A stretch of DNA of 64,000 nucleotides from Candidatus Accumulibacter necessarius (GCA_017302435.1 JAFLDL010000014.1:31264-95263); one strand, 5' to 3'; counted from the first letter of the stretch, positions 17,354 to 28,239 are shown. Made by a program: numbers and translations. Notes: generated by a model not told the origin, from the letters alone.

Positions 17354-17758
17354 ATGAGACCTCGTGACCGGAGCTTCTGGATGTGGGCTGAGGCGCTGGA
17401 CCTTCTGCAGGGCGCAGAGCAAGTACAGCGTCGTTTTTTTTCCCTCGAAAGCGTGCACTCGGTGCCCTGCTGGGAGCCGGCGGTTGATCTGTATGAGAGT
17501 GGCGAGGAACTCAGGCTGCTGGTCGCGCTGCCGGGCGTCAGCTCGCGGCAATGCGAAGTCGTTCTCGATGATGCCGGTCTGGTGGTGCGTGGTCAGCGGC
17601 CGATGCCGTCGGTGCTCCAGCGTGCAGCCATCCACCGGCTCGAGATTCCTTATGGGCGATTCGAGCGCCGGATTCCGCTACCTCCGGGCAACTACCGCCT
17701 GCACGAGCAGTTCCTCGAGGACGGCTGCCTGATGCTCGTCCTGCGCCGCCTCCAGTGA
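17354..17758 (+). CDS. Hsp20/alpha-crystallin-type small heat shock protein
   Basis: The 134-residue protein has an alpha-crystallin domain at about residues 40-134: WEPAVDLYESGEELRLLVALPGV, then VVLDDAGLVVRGQR, and IPYGRFERRIPLPPGNYRL in place of the usual F-x-R-x-x-x-L-P. The C-terminal I-x-I tail is absent, so oligomer assembly may differ from classical small Hsps. AAGG lies 9 nt before the ATG at 17354; the ATG at 17345 is too close to it. The gene runs into lon with overlapping codons, suggesting a holdase and protease pair. Confidence 0.82.
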   Translation: MRPRDRSFWMWAEALDLLQGAEQVQRRFFSLESVHSVPCWEPAVDLYESGEELRLLVALPGVSSRQCEVVLDDAGLVVRGQRPMPSVLQRAAIHRLEIPYGRFERRIPLPPGNYRLHEQFLEDGCLMLVLRRLQ

Positions 17759-17769
17759 AGGACAAGAGC

Positions 17770-20115
17770 ATGCGCACTGACAAGAGCGACAGCGGCGTCT
17801 TCGTGATCCCTGACGACGCAATGATCATCGTGCCGATGCGCAACGTCGTTCTATTTCCGGGCATGATCCTGCCGCTGACCATCGGCCGCGAACAGTCGAT
17901 CCTGGCAGCCCAACAAGCCGTAAAGACGGAGCGTCCGGTGGGCATCCTCCTGCAGCGTGATGCCGAGATCGAGGTGCCGACTCCGGATGATCTTTGTCTG
18001 GTCGGTACGGTGGCCAACATTCTCCGCTACGTGACCCTGCCGGACAACACGCACGTCATTGTCTGCCAGGGGCTGCAGCGATTCCGGATCGCCGAGCACC
18101 TGCCCGGGTATCCTTTTCCAGTGGCACGCGTCGGGCGAATCGAGGAGCCCGAGGTGACAGACAGCCAGATTGAAGCCAGAATGATCCAGCTCCGCGAGCG
18201 CGCGCTCGAAGTCCTGCAGTATCTGCCGCAAGTCTCACAGGAGCTGCTCGGCGCCGTGAAGAGCATCGGCCAGCCAGCGGCACTGGCCGACCTGGTGGCG
18301 AGCGTCACGGAACTGAAGTTGAGCGATCGGCAGAGGGTCCTCGAAACGGTGGATCTGACGCAACGGCTCGATGTCGTACTGGACTGCCTGCTCGGTCGCC
18401 TCGAGGTGCTGCGGCTTTCACGTGAGCTCGACGAGCGCACCAAGGCCAGCATGGACCAGCGCCAGCGCGAATACCTGTTGCGCGAGCAGCTGAAGTCGAT
18501 CCAGAAGGAACTGGGCGAGGGGGAAACCGGCAACAGCATTGAGATGGAGGCGCTGCGCAAGGCCATCGCCGACGCCGAGATGCCCGAGGAGGTGGCGACG
18601 CAGGCAAACAAAGAGCTGAAGCGCCTGGAGCGCATGTCGGACGGTTCCGGGGAGTACTCGATGGTACGCGCGTATCTCGACTGGCTGGTCGAGTTGCCAT
18701 GGAAAGCGCCTGAGCCGGATCGCATCGAAATCGCTGAAGCGCGACGCATCCTCAATGCAGATCACTTCGGCCTCGATCAGGTCAAGAAGCGCATCATCGA
18801 GTTTCTTGCCGTGCGCAAGCTCAACCCGAGTGGTCACGGGCCCATTCTGTGCTTTGTCGGACCGCCGGGGGTCGGCAAGACGTCGCTTGGCCAGTCAATC
18901 GCGCGGGCTCTGGGGCGCAAGTTCGTACGCGCCTCGCTGGGCGGCGTCCACGATGAAGCCGAAATTCGTGGCCATCGACGGACCTATATCGGCGCCTTGC
19001 CCGGCAACATCATACAGGCGATTCGCAAGGCCGGATCGAGGGGCTGCGTGATGATGCTCGACGAGATCGACAAACTGGGGGCAAGCATCCAGGGTGACCC
19101 CTCGGCGGCACTGCTCGAAGTCCTTGATCCGGAGCAGAACGATACCTTCCGCGACAACTATCTCGCCTTGCCTTACGACCTGTCCCGTATGCTGTTCATC
19201 ACCACGGCCAATGTGCTGGACAACATCCCGGGGCCCCTGCGTGACCGCATGGAGATCATCCAGCTACCCGGCTACACGCAGGAGGAAAAACTGGAGATTG
19301 CGCGGCGCTATCTGGTCGGACGCCAGATCACCCAGAACGGCCTCAAGGAAGGGCAGATCGAGTTTTCGCAGGCAGCGTTGCAGGCGATCATTCGCGATTA
19401 CACGCGAGAAGCCGGTGTGCGCTCGCTCGAGCGCGAGATTGGCGCGGTGTGCCGACGTGCCGCCGTGGAGATTGCCGAGGGCGCGATAAAGTCGATGACC
19501 GTCGACGAGGGCGATCTGGCCCGGATACTTGGGCCGGGCAAGTACGATAACGAGGTCGCGCTGCGCACCGGCCTCGCCGGGGTCGCCACGGGACTCGCTT
19601 GGACGCCGGTCGGTGGTGACATCCTGTTCATCGAAGCGAGCCGCACAGCCGGTGACGGCAAGCTGATCCTGACCGGGCAACTCGGCGACGTGATGAAAGA
19701 GTCGGCACAGGCTGCGCTCACGCTGGTGAAAACCCGTGCGGCCAGCCTCGGCATCGATGCCGGCAGCTTCGACAGGAGCAATGTCCATGTGCACGTGCCG
19801 GCGGGGGCGATCCCGAAGGATGGTCCGAGTGCCGGCGTGGCGATGTTCATCGCGCTGGCATCGCTTTTCGTTGACCGCCCGGTCCGCAACGACACCGCGA
19901 TGACCGGCGAGATCAGCCTGCGCGGACTCGTCCTGCCGGTGGGTGGAATCAAGGACAAGGTGCTCGCCGCGATGCGCGCCGGCATTCAGCGGGTGCTGTT
20001 GCCGGCCAGGAACCGCCGGGACCTCGCGGAAGTACCGGCGGAGGCGAAGGACCGACTCGAGTTCGTCTTCCTGGAGAATGTGGACGATGCCGTGCGCCAT
20101 GCAATGCCACTATGA
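17770..20115 (+). CDS. lon: ATP-dependent Lon protease
   Basis: Lon unfolds and degrades damaged and regulatory proteins in the cytosol. Of about 781 residues, the N-terminal substrate-binding domain covers 10-205, the AAA+ module has Walker A GPPGVGKTS near 364 and the Walker B segment MMLDEIDKLG, and the protease domain has catalytic Ser in PKDGPSAGVAMF (about 687) and Lys in GGIKDKVLAA (about 730). All key residues are present. The ATG at 17770 has AAGGA 7 nt upstream; a GTG at 17755 overlapping the hsp20 stop is the alternative. Position beside hsp20 rather than clpX suggests an accessory Lon, but the rest of the genome is not visible. Confidence 0.94.
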   Translation: MRTDKSDSGVFVIPDDAMIIVPMRNVVLFPGMILPLTIGREQSILAAQQAVKTERPVGILLQRDAEIEVPTPDDLCLVGTVANILRYVTLPDNTHVIVCQGLQRFRIAEHLPGYPFPVARVGRIEEPEVTDSQIEARMIQLRERALEVLQYLPQVSQELLGAVKSIGQPAALADLVASVTELKLSDRQRVLETVDLTQRLDVVLDCLLGRLEVLRLSRELDERTKASMDQRQREYLLREQLKSIQKELGEGETGNSIEMEALRKAIADAEMPEEVATQANKELKRLERMSDGSGEYSMVRAYLDWLVELPWKAPEPDRIEIAEARRILNADHFGLDQVKKRIIEFLAVRKLNPSGHGPILCFVGPPGVGKTSLGQSIARALGRKFVRASLGGVHDEAEIRGHRRTYIGALPGNIIQAIRKAGSRGCVMMLDEIDKLGASIQGDPSAALLEVLDPEQNDTFRDNYLALPYDLSRMLFITTANVLDNIPGPLRDRMEIIQLPGYTQEEKLEIARRYLVGRQITQNGLKEGQIEFSQAALQAIIRDYTREAGVRSLEREIGAVCRRAAVEIAEGAIKSMTVDEGDLARILGPGKYDNEVALRTGLAGVATGLAWTPVGGDILFIEASRTAGDGKLILTGQLGDVMKESAQAALTLVKTRAASLGIDAGSFDRSNVHVHVPAGAIPKDGPSAGVAMFIALASLFVDRPVRNDTAMTGEISLRGLVLPVGGIKDKVLAAMRAGIQRVLLPARNRRDLAEVPAEAKDRLEFVFLENVDDAVRHAMPL

Positions 20116-20214
20116 CTCGGCCACAAGCTCCGGCCTGGACAGCGCCGCCGTGTGTCTGCCGATCAGGGAAAGCGCGGCGAGGAGGCGCGCACCTGGTTTC
20201 CCGGGCGATTGAAA

Positions 20215-21636
20215 ATGGCCGCGCATAGAGTTCATGTCGACTTGCCCCGGCGCCTGATCGTCATTGGCTTCGGCTGCGTTGGGCAGGGACTGCTGCCCCT
20301 GCTGCTGCGACATGTTGGCATGGCGCCGGGGGCAATCACGATCGTGTCCGCCGACGAGGCTGGCCGGCAAATTGCGGCCGAGTATGGCATCCGCTTCATC
20401 ACCAGGGCGTTGCTCCCCGACAACTATCGCCAGGTGCTCGATCCTCTGGTCGGCCGTGGCGACTTCGTGCTGAATGTCTCGGTCGACGTCGCCTCGGTGG
20501 CGTTGATCCGCTATGCCCGCGAAAAGGGCGCGCTCTACCTGGATACCAGCATCGAGCCATGGCCTGGCGGCTACAGCAATCCGGCCGTGCCGGCGGCGGC
20601 GCGGACGAACTACGCGCTGCGCGAGGAGGCGCTGGCGCTGCGCAAGGGCCAGTCCGCTTCACCGACCGCAGTGCTGACGCATGGCGCCAATCCGGGACTG
20701 GTGTCGCACTTCGTCAAACGTGCATTGTTGAATGTTGCCGCCGCCACAGGGCTGGCCGCCAGCCCGCGCGAGACGCGCGAGGGCTGGGCGGATCTGAGCG
20801 GCTCCCTGGACGTGCGAACGATTCACATCGCGGAGCGCGACACCCAGGTGTCGACGCTGCGCAAGCAGACGAACGAATTCGTCAATACCTGGTCTGTCGA
20901 TGGCTTCATCAGTGAGGCGCAGCAACCCTGCGAACTTGGCTGGGGTTCGCACGAGCGTCATTTCCCTTATGACGGGATGCGACATCAGACCGGTTCGCAG
21001 GCGGCGATCTACCTGATCCGGCCAGGGTGCGCCACGCGAGTGCGTACCTGGACGCCGCGTGCCGGGCCTTTCCACGGCTTTGCCATCACGCATGGCGAGT
21101 CGATTTCGATTGCCGACTACCTGACCCTTCGCCGAGGCGGCGAGGTGATCTATCGGCCAACGGTGCACTATGCCTATCACCCCTGCGACGATGCACTGCT
21201 GTCAGCGCATGAGTTCTGTGGCCGGAACTACGTCCGGCAAGAGAAGAAGCGCATCCTGATGGACGAAATCTCGCCTGGCGGCATCGATGAGTTGGGGGTG
21301 CTGCTGGCGGGCCACAGCAAGAACGCGTACTGGTATGGCTCGCAACTGAGCGTCGATGACGCCAGGCGGCTGGCGCCACACAACAGCGCGACCACCCTGC
21401 AGGTGACCTCGGCGGCGCTGGCCGGAATGATCTGGGCGATCGAGAATCCCAAGCGCGGGGTGATCGAGCCGGACGAGATGGATTTCGAACGTGTCCTCGA
21501 GATCTGCACGCCCTATCTCGGGCCCCTGGTCGGCGTCTACACCGACTGGACGCCACTCGCCGGCCGCGCGCGCCTGTTCCCGGAAGACATCGACCCATCC
21601 GATCCCTGGCAGTTCAGGAACGTCAGGGTTTCTTGA
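20215..21636 (+). CDS. hss: Homospermidine synthase
   Basis: The NAD-dependent enzyme makes homospermidine from two putrescines, or from putrescine and spermidine. The 473-residue length is close to the Blastochloris viridis enzyme. The Rossmann motif IVIGFGCVGQGLLPLLLRH is near residue 15, with the conserved YLDTSIEPWPGGYSN and LTHGANPGLVSHFVKRAL further on. The start at 20215 (MAAHRVHVDLPRR) places the Rossmann loop at the family position; a GTG at 20152 would add 21 residues. It follows lon on the same strand. Confidence 0.9.
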   Translation: MAAHRVHVDLPRRLIVIGFGCVGQGLLPLLLRHVGMAPGAITIVSADEAGRQIAAEYGIRFITRALLPDNYRQVLDPLVGRGDFVLNVSVDVASVALIRYAREKGALYLDTSIEPWPGGYSNPAVPAAARTNYALREEALALRKGQSASPTAVLTHGANPGLVSHFVKRALLNVAAATGLAASPRETREGWADLSGSLDVRTIHIAERDTQVSTLRKQTNEFVNTWSVDGFISEAQQPCELGWGSHERHFPYDGMRHQTGSQAAIYLIRPGCATRVRTWTPRAGPFHGFAITHGESISIADYLTLRRGGEVIYRPTVHYAYHPCDDALLSAHEFCGRNYVRQEKKRILMDEISPGGIDELGVLLAGHSKNAYWYGSQLSVDDARRLAPHNSATTLQVTSAALAGMIWAIENPKRGVIEPDEMDFERVLEICTPYLGPLVGVYTDWTPLAGRARLFPEDIDPSDPWQFRNVRVS

Positions 21637-21800
21637 TTTTCCCTGCACGAGTACTTTCGACGACCTATGATGGATCTGTGGTCCGCTCGCTGCCGGCCTC
21701 TGCTGGCGTTGCGCCCAGTCCGGGGAAGACGGGCAGCGAGACGGGATTGCTCGACAGTGCTTGCGCGTCGCTGATGCGACTTTTTTCAAGGGAGTTTGTC

Positions 21801-22304
21801 ATGAGTAGCAGATCAATCCCTCCCGGTTTTCATCCGGCTCGCCGTGATCGCCTTCTGCAGGAAGCAGAGCACGATAGCTACAAGACCCGGGGGAAGCTTC
21901 CCGACCCGACCATCTGTACGCATTGCGGTGCAGTCTTTCGCGATGGGCGTTGGCAATGGGGAGTCATGGCGCCAGCCGACGCGTATCAGGCCAGCTGCCC
22001 AGCCTGCCAGCGTGTGCAGGATCATTACCCGGCAGGGTTTGTTTTCCTTGAGGGAGATTTCCTGCTGGCTCACCGGGAGGAGATCGGGCATCTGGTCCGC
22101 AACGAGGCCGAGCGTCAGCGAGCGGAGCACCCTTTGAAGCGGGTGATGGCGATCGACGAATCCGAGACCGGCTTGCGGGTGAGCACCACCGACATCCACC
22201 TCGCACGGGCGATTGGCGAAGCCGTCCACCATGCCTATCAGGGCCAACTCGAATTCCACTACAACCCGGAAGGGGCCTTGTTGCGCGTTCATTGGTCACG
22301 GTAA
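21801..22304 (+). CDS. BCAM0308-like zinc-ribbon protein
   Basis: The 167-residue protein resembles the BCAM0308 family of unknown function. A CTHCG pair (about residues 40-44) and a CPAC pair (about 67-70) form a likely zinc ribbon, separated by FRDGRWQWG. The rest is a mixed alpha/beta domain ending YQGQLEFHYNPEGALLRVHW, similar in style to domains that pair with archease or NMD3-like RNA-binding proteins. AAGGGAG lies 7 nt before the ATG at 21801. It stands between hss and pcm. Confidence 0.75.
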   Translation: MSSRSIPPGFHPARRDRLLQEAEHDSYKTRGKLPDPTICTHCGAVFRDGRWQWGVMAPADAYQASCPACQRVQDHYPAGFVFLEGDFLLAHREEIGHLVRNEAERQRAEHPLKRVMAIDESETGLRVSTTDIHLARAIGEAVHHAYQGQLEFHYNPEGALLRVHWSR

Positions 22305-22420
22305 CGCGCAGTGAAGCGACGGGATCCGGCTGGCGACCACAGAGAGGTCCGCGACCGTCGCGCGCGTCCAAGGCGAAGCATTCTTGCCAGCGAGATCGGC
22401 CAGTGATCAAGGGGTAGGGC

Positions 22421-23095
22421 ATGCGCAGCGATGATCAGCAGGATTTGGATCGTTTGCTTGATGAAATCCGGAACGAGGTGCGTGCGACCGGTTACCTGAC
22501 CGGTCGCTCAGCGCTTCAACAGCGGGTGTTTGACGCCTTGCGCACGGTGCCGCGACACGTTTTTGTTCCGGATGAACTGCAGGAAAGCGCCTATGCCAAT
22601 CATCCGCTGCCAATCGGTTATGGGCAAACCATTTCGCAACCTTACATCGTCGCCTTGATGACCGACCTGATCCAGCCTGGACCGGAAGACGTCATTCTTG
22701 AAGTCGGCACCGGTTCCGGCTACCAGGCAGCCATTCTGTCCCGGCTAGTGAAGCAGGTCTACTCGCTGGAGATCATCGAGGCACTCGCCGAGCACGCGCG
22801 CCAGCATTTGCAGCGGCTAGGCTACGACAACGTCGAGGTACGTACGGGTAACGGTCGCTTCGGCTGGCCCGAGCATGCCCCTTACGACGCAATCGTCGTC
22901 ACCGCGGCAGCTCCCGAAGTTCCTCCGGCATTGATCGAGCAACTAAAGCCCGGGGGAACACTTGTGATTCCGGTTGGCAGGCAGCACTTTGGGCAGGATC
23001 TGTTGACGATCAGCAAGGACGCTCAAGGCCGGACTGAGGAACGGCGGATTCTGCCGGTCGCTTTCGTGCCTTTGACCGGCTCCGCGGACGAGTGA
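22421..23095 (+). CDS. pcm: Protein-L-isoaspartate O-methyltransferase
   Basis: The enzyme methylates isoaspartyl residues in aged proteins, starting their repair. The 224-residue protein has all canonical motifs: VPRHVFVPDEL, the substrate-binding PIGYGQTISQPYIVALM near residue 66, the SAM loop ILEVGTGSGYQAAILS and YDAIVVTAAAPEVPPALIEQL. It is a closer match to classical Pcm than the protein at 4293-4958. It ends the hsp20-lon-hss-BCAM0308 run. Confidence 0.93.
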   Translation: MRSDDQQDLDRLLDEIRNEVRATGYLTGRSALQQRVFDALRTVPRHVFVPDELQESAYANHPLPIGYGQTISQPYIVALMTDLIQPGPEDVILEVGTGSGYQAAILSRLVKQVYSLEIIEALAEHARQHLQRLGYDNVEVRTGNGRFGWPEHAPYDAIVVTAAAPEVPPALIEQLKPGGTLVIPVGRQHFGQDLLTISKDAQGRTEERRILPVAFVPLTGSADE

Positions 23096-23107
23096 TCGGC
23101 TACAGGC

Positions 23108-24580
23108 TCAAAAGCGTGTGTCGAGACCGTGCTCGGCCAGTTCGGCCGCACGCAGCACGGCAAGGGCCTTGTTCTGCGTTTCCTGCCACTCGGCGGCCGG
23201 GTCTGAATCGGCAACGATGCCGGCGCCGGCCTGTACATGCAGGTGGCCGTCCTTGACGATGGCCGTACGAATCGCGATCGCCAGGTCCATATCACCGTTG
23301 AAGCCGAGGTAACCGACCGCACCGGCGTAGATGCCGCGCTTGACCGGTTCAAGTTCGTCGATGATCTCCATCGCCCGCACCTTTGGCGCGCCGGAGACGG
23401 TTCCGGCAGGAAAAGTGGCCTTCAGCACATCGAGCGCGTCAAGCCCGGGCCGCAGCTTGGCCTCGACATTCGAAACGATGTGCATCACGTGCGAGTAGCG
23501 CTCGACGATCATGTTTTCGGTGAGCTTGATGGTACCAACGCGAGCGACGCGGCCGGCGTCGTTGCGACCGAGGTCGAGGAGCTGAACGTGCTCTGCACGT
23601 TCCTTCTCGTCGGCCAGCAACTCGGAAGCGAGGGCCTGATCCTCGTCAAAAGAGACCCCCCGCCGACGGGTGCCGGCGATCGGTCGCACGGTGACGGTGT
23701 CGCCTTCAAGACGGACAAGGATTTCCGGCGAAGCGCCAACGACGTGAAAGTCTTCGAAGTCGAAATAGAACATGTACGGCGACGGATTCAGCGAGCGCAA
23801 AGAGCGGTACAGCGCCATCGGGCTGGCCACGAGCGGCTTGCTCATGCGCTGTGACAGGACAACCTGCATGATGTCGCCCTCGGTGATGTAACGCTTGGCC
23901 TTGATCACCGCCTGTCGGAATTGTGCCTCACCAAACATCGACGTCGCCGGTTGCGAAGAATGCGGTGTCTCGGGCGGAATTGCGACCGATTCGCGCAGCC
24001 TGGCAAGCAGTTCCCGCAGTCGGGTCTGAGCCTTCTGGTAGGCGCCGGGAACCCCGGGCTCAGCATAGACGACCAGGGTCAGTTTTCCCGAGAGGTTGTC
24101 CACCACCGCAATTTCCTCGGAAAGCAGCAGCAGGATGTCGGGAATTCCGAGATCATCGGCTTTCTGCGAGCGCGTCAGCCGGGTTTCGATATAGCGGACG
24201 GTGTCATAGCCGAAACAGCCGACCAGCCCACCACAGAACCGCGGCAAGCCGGTGGTCGGAGCGGCACGAAAGCGCTTCATGTACTTGCCGATGAAGTCGA
24301 GCGGGTTGGTATCGTCTTCACGTTCGGCAATGCGATTGCCGTTCAGCACCAGTACCTGATGCGCATTGATGACAATCCGGGTCGGGCTGGCAAGGCCGAT
24401 GATCGAGTAACGACCAAAACGCTCGCCGCCCTGCACTGATTCCAGGAGATAGCTGTAGGGGTTGTTGGCCAGCTTCAGATAGATCGACAGCGGCGTGTCG
24501 AGATCAGCGAAGGTTTCGAGAATCACCGGGATACGATTGTAGCCTTCGGCGGCCAAACGATTGAAATAAGCTTCGGTCAT
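23108..24580 (-). CDS. trpE: Anthranilate synthase component I
   Basis: TrpE converts chorismate to anthranilate with ammonia from TrpG. The 490-residue protein has the chorismate-binding domain motifs [43 protein letters not shown] and the C-terminal [17 protein letters not shown]. An N-terminal SYLLES-type element ([18 protein letters not shown]) is the tryptophan feedback site. GGAG lies 6 nt before the ATG at 24580. It is third in rpe-gph-trpE; trpG does not follow it. Confidence 0.96.
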   Translation of the reverse strand: MTEAYFNRLAAEGYNRIPVILETFADLDTPLSIYLKLANNPYSYLLESVQGGERFGRYSIIGLASPTRIVINAHQVLVLNGNRIAEREDDTNPLDFIGKYMKRFRAAPTTGLPRFCGGLVGCFGYDTVRYIETRLTRSQKADDLGIPDILLLLSEEIAVVDNLSGKLTLVVYAEPGVPGAYQKAQTRLRELLARLRESVAIPPETPHSSQPATSMFGEAQFRQAVIKAKRYITEGDIMQVVLSQRMSKPLVASPMALYRSLRSLNPSPYMFYFDFEDFHVVGASPEILVRLEGDTVTVRPIAGTRRRGVSFDEDQALASELLADEKERAEHVQLLDLGRNDAGRVARVGTIKLTENMIVERYSHVMHIVSNVEAKLRPGLDALDVLKATFPAGTVSGAPKVRAMEIIDELEPVKRGIYAGAVGYLGFNGDMDLAIAIRTAIVKDGHLHVQAGAGIVADSDPAAEWQETQNKALAVLRAAELAEHGLDTRF

Positions 24581-24738
24581 CGGAACTCCACAAGAAAGCA
24601 CTGCGAGAACGGATGTGCGCCCTGCCAATGCACACCCGGGGCGGGACTGCGACGAGGCAGCCTACGGGCGCAGGCGTCGCCAGCGCCCAGACTCGGCCCG
24701 GCAGGCGGGCGGCGAGGGCAGTGTGTGGTGGAGCAAGG

Positions 24739-25425
24739 TCATGCGTGAATCAGGCGTTGCGCCGCTTCGGCGAGGGTCGGGACTATACCATCACAAGCGA
24801 GATCACGAACATCACGGCCCTCGTTGTAACCGTATGGCACCAGAAAGACGTGGCAGCCGGCAGCCCGCCCGGCGTGAAAGTCGTGCACCGAATCGCCAAT
24901 CATCAGCACGTCGACCGGCGACACACCGAGGCGGCCGCTGGCCCAGAGCAGGGGCATCGGGTCAGGTTTCAGACGCGGCAACACGTCGCCGCTGACGATC
25001 ACGTCGAAATAGGGAAACAGACCGGTACGCTGCAGCAGCGGGAGGGTGAAAGCCTCCGCCTTGTTGGTGATGACGCCAAGTGGCAGGTCGAGAACCTTGA
25101 GTGCTTCAAGACCCTCGAGGACACCCGGGAAAAGGGCAGCATTGCGACCGTTCTCGGTGCTGTAGTGCCGCTTGAAGCTGGCCAGCGCCTCCGGAGGGGG
25201 GGGTGCAGCATCGTCGGCGGCTTCCATCGACCCAGCCAGCACCCGCTTGACCAGATTGGCAATGCCGCGCCCGACATAACTGCGAATCGATTCGACCGAG
25301 ACTTCGCGGCGCCCGAGGTCGCGCAGCATGGCGTTTGCAGCGGCGTGCAGATCGAGCACGGTATCCAGCAGCGTGCCGTCGAGATCGATCAGCACGGCGC
25401 GGACGGCGAGCGGTGTCGGCATCAC
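24739..25425 (-). CDS. gph: Phosphoglycolate phosphatase (HAD family)
   Basis: The protein hydrolyses 2-phosphoglycolate. The 228-residue HAD hydrolase has the nucleophile motif [15 protein letters not shown] near residue 11, the motif II/III region [11 protein letters not shown] and the metal site [16 protein letters not shown] near 170. It overlaps rpe by 4 nt. The 158 bp after it, before trpE, contains a 26-codon frame with one Trp but no clear attenuator. Confidence 0.92.
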   Translation of the reverse strand: MMPTPLAVRAVLIDLDGTLLDTVLDLHAAANAMLRDLGRREVSVESIRSYVGRGIANLVKRVLAGSMEAADDAAPPPPEALASFKRHYSTENGRNAALFPGVLEGLEALKVLDLPLGVITNKAEAFTLPLLQRTGLFPYFDVIVSGDVLPRLKPDPMPLLWASGRLGVSPVDVLMIGDSVHDFHAGRAAGCHVFLVPYGYNEGRDVRDLACDGIVPTLAEAAQRLIHA

Positions 25426-26111
25426 GGCACCGCCAGCTGCGCGCGCAGCGCAGCGATGATGCTGTCGTAGCGGTTGGTGTCGGTGTCCCTGCCAGCGCCG
25501 TAGACCGCCGAACCGGCGACAAAAGCATCGGCACCGGCGCGTGCGATCTCGGCAATGTTATCGACCTTGACTCCGCCGTCGACCTGCAGTCGGATTCGCC
25601 GCCCGCTGGCACGCTCGTAGGCATCTATTCTGGCCCGTGCGGCCTTGAGCTTGGTCAGCGTTGACGAAATGAATTTTTGCCCGCCAAAACCGGGATTGAC
25701 ACTCATCAGCAGGATGATATCCAGCTTGTCCATCACGTAATCAAGGTACTCGAGCGGCGTCGCCGGGTTGAACACGAGACCGGCCTGACAGCCGTTCTCC
25801 CGGATCAGCGCGAGCGTGCGGTCGACGTGATCGGACGCTTCCGGGTGAAAGGTGATGATAGTTGCGCCGGCCTTCGCGAAATCCGGAACGATGCGATCGA
25901 CCGGCCGGACCATCAGATGCACGTCAATCGGCGCCCGCGTCAGCGGGCGGATTGCCTCACAGATCAGGGGGCCAATCGTCAGATTGGGCACGTAATGGTT
26001 GTCCATCACGTCGAAATGGATCCAGTCGGCACCGGCGGCAATGACATTCACTACCTCTTCGCCAAGCCGGGCAAAGTTGGCAGAAAGGATACTCGGTGCG
26101 ATCACGTACAT
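25422..26111 (-). CDS. rpe: Ribulose-phosphate 3-epimerase
   Basis: This pentose-phosphate TIM barrel interconverts ribulose-5-phosphate and xylulose-5-phosphate. The 229-residue protein shows [54 protein letters not shown] and the phosphate site VDGGVK, with all metal and catalytic residues in place. The ATG at 26111 is preferred to a GTG at 26123. It is first in rpe-gph-trpE. Confidence 0.95.
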   Translation of the reverse strand: MYVIAPSILSANFARLGEEVVNVIAAGADWIHFDVMDNHYVPNLTIGPLICEAIRPLTRAPIDVHLMVRPVDRIVPDFAKAGATIITFHPEASDHVDRTLALIRENGCQAGLVFNPATPLEYLDYVMDKLDIILLMSVNPGFGGQKFISSTLTKLKAARARIDAYERASGRRIRLQVDGGVKVDNIAEIARAGADAFVAGSAVYGAGRDTDTNRYDSIIAALRAQLAVP

Positions 26112-26223
26112 AAGAGAAACCACTTTGACTGAACAAGATTCATTTTAATGTGAAAGCGCCGGCCTGCCGCAGCTCATCGACCGGTCAGGGTCGCGATTGC
26201 TGTCGGCGGCGCGCTTCGGCAGG

Positions 26224-28239
26224 TCATTCCCGACTGAGGATTTGCACGCTACGCGCCGCGACCGGAGTCGTCTTCTCGCGTCGACAGCTGGCGAAAGCGG
26301 GGTCCGCGCTGCTGTCGCAAACTTGCTCCCAGATACCGGCCGGAAGCAGAAAGGGCACCGGGATTTCGTCGCGGTTGATCAGGCAAAGCAAGGTTCCGCT
26401 GTCCCCTGCTTGGCCTGCGGCTGGCGTGTCCGGGGCGAGCTGCATGGCAAATGCACCCAGCTTTTTCGACTGCCAGTCGGCAACCCGCATCGGCCGTCCT
26501 GCGGGATGCCACCAGACCACATCGGGTTGACCGTCAGCGTTCCCCTCGCCAGTCAGCCAGCGGCGGCGCCGCAGTTGCCGAAAACGCTGTCGCAAGCCAA
26601 TCAGCCCGGCGACAAAAGCCGTCAGATCGGCGTCGGCACTCCGCCAGTCGAGCCAGGTCATGGCATTGTCCTGGCAATAGGCGTTGTTGTTGCCCGCCTG
26701 CGTTCGACCGATCTCATCGCCACTCTGTAGCATGGGCACGCCCTGGGCGATCATCAAGGTCGTCAGCAGCGCGCGCTGCAGGCGGCGCCGCCTTTCAAGT
26801 ACGACCGGATCGCGGCTCTCGCCCTCCTCCCCGCAGTTCCAGGAGAGGTTGTGGCTGTGCCCGTCGCGATTACCCTCGCCGTTGAGCTCGTTGTGCTTCT
26901 CCTGATAGCTGACCAAGTCGCGCAAGGTGAAGCCATCATGCGCGGTGATGAAGTTGACGCCCGCCTGCGGCGCCCGTCCAGCGAAACGGAACACTTCACT
27001 CGATCCGGCTAGCCGCTGCGCCAACGCCGCGACACCCACTCCGCCCGTCAGCCAGAAGGCGCGCACGTCATCGCGGAAGCGGTCATTCCATTCGCTCCAG
27101 CCAGGCAGAAAGCGGCCCAAATGATAACCATCGGGTCCAATGTCCCAGGGCTCGGCGATCAGCTTGACTCGCTGCAGCAAGGGATCCTGCCTCTTGGCGG
27201 CAAGAAAGGCGCTGTCGCGGGTCAGTGTGGCGGCTAGGTCGAAGCGGAAGCCGTCGACGTGCATGACGTCAACCCAGTAGCGCAGCGCATCCATCACCAT
27301 TTGCAGAACCCGCGGATTGGCGAGATTGAGCGTATTGCCGCAACCCGTGAAATTCTCGTAGCTGGCGAGATTGCCGGCCCGCAGTCGGTAGTAGCTCAGA
27401 TTGTCGATGCCGCGAAACGACAGGGTCGGGCCCGCTTCGTCCGTCTCCGCCGTGTGATTGAAGACGACATCGAGAATGACCTCGATGCCGGCAGCGTGCA
27501 GCGCACGCACCATCCTCTTGAACTCGACAATCACCGATTGCCCACCAATCCGGGCGGCGTAACGTGGTTCCGGCGCGAAGAAGGCGAGCGAGTTATAGCC
27601 CCAATAATTGACGCGGCCTTCATTCACAAGCCGTTGCTCGTCGAGGAAGTGGTGTACCGGCAGCAGGCTGAGAGCGGTCACCCCGAGCCGCCGGTAGTGC
27701 TCGATCATCGCCGGCGCGGCGAGACCGGCGTAGGTGCCGCGCAGGACTTCGGGAACCCCGGGGTGCTGGCAGCTGATTCCCTTGACATGAACTTCATAGA
27801 GTACCGTGTCCGCCCAGGGTATCGCCAACTGGGCATCGCCACCCCAGTCGAACGCTTCGTCAACGACAGCGGCCGTCAGACAGTGTACCGGGTCATCCGG
27901 TGCCGCCCAGGAAAAACGACCTGCCACCTCGCGCGCGTAGGGGTCGAGCAGCAGGCGCTGGCCATCGAAGCGGTGGCCCAGTTCCGGCGCATTCGGACCA
28001 TGCACCCGGTAGGCGTAGCGCAGGCCGGGCACTGCGCCGCCGAGGTAGCCGTGCCAGACCTGGTCGCTGCACTCGCGCAGGGGCAACACGCGCATCTGCC
28101 TGCCTTCGAGAATGCACAAATCGACGGCCTCGGCATGCGCCGAAAAAAGCGCGAAGTTCACTCCCCGGCCATCCCAGTGGGCGCCAAGCGGCCAGGGCCG
28201 CCCGGCTTCGAGACCCGCGCCGTCGATCACGGTATCCAT
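26224..28239 (-). CDS. glgX: Glycogen debranching enzyme
   Basis: GlgX hydrolyses alpha-1,6 branches of phosphorylase limit dextrin. The 671-residue GH13 protein has an N-terminal CBM48 ([23 protein letters not shown]) and the barrel motifs [23 protein letters not shown] (nucleophile Asp), LIAEPWDIG (acid/base Glu) and [15 protein letters not shown] (third Asp). The ATG at 28239 lies inside the last codons of glgB, so translation is coupled; a start at 28287 is possible. It is last in glk-glgP-glgB-glgX. Confidence 0.94.
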   Translation of the reverse strand: MDTVIDGAGLEAGRPWPLGAHWDGRGVNFALFSAHAEAVDLCILEGRQMRVLPLRECSDQVWHGYLGGAVPGLRYAYRVHGPNAPELGHRFDGQRLLLDPYAREVAGRFSWAAPDDPVHCLTAAVVDEAFDWGGDAQLAIPWADTVLYEVHVKGISCQHPGVPEVLRGTYAGLAAPAMIEHYRRLGVTALSLLPVHHFLDEQRLVNEGRVNYWGYNSLAFFAPEPRYAARIGGQSVIVEFKRMVRALHAAGIEVILDVVFNHTAETDEAGPTLSFRGIDNLSYYRLRAGNLASYENFTGCGNTLNLANPRVLQMVMDALRYWVDVMHVDGFRFDLAATLTRDSAFLAAKRQDPLLQRVKLIAEPWDIGPDGYHLGRFLPGWSEWNDRFRDDVRAFWLTGGVGVAALAQRLAGSSEVFRFAGRAPQAGVNFITAHDGFTLRDLVSYQEKHNELNGEGNRDGHSHNLSWNCGEEGESRDPVVLERRRRLQRALLTTLMIAQGVPMLQSGDEIGRTQAGNNNAYCQDNAMTWLDWRSADADLTAFVAGLIGLRQRFRQLRRRRWLTGEGNADGQPDVVWWHPAGRPMRVADWQSKKLGAFAMQLAPDTPAAGQAGDSGTLLCLINRDEIPVPFLLPAGIWEQVCDSSADPAFASCRREKTTPVAARSVQILSRE

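Noticed and set aside
24581-24738. Possible trp attenuator leader between gph and trpE
   Set aside because: The small frame overlapping the gph stop has a single Trp codon, and no alternative terminator/antiterminator pair with a T-run is present.
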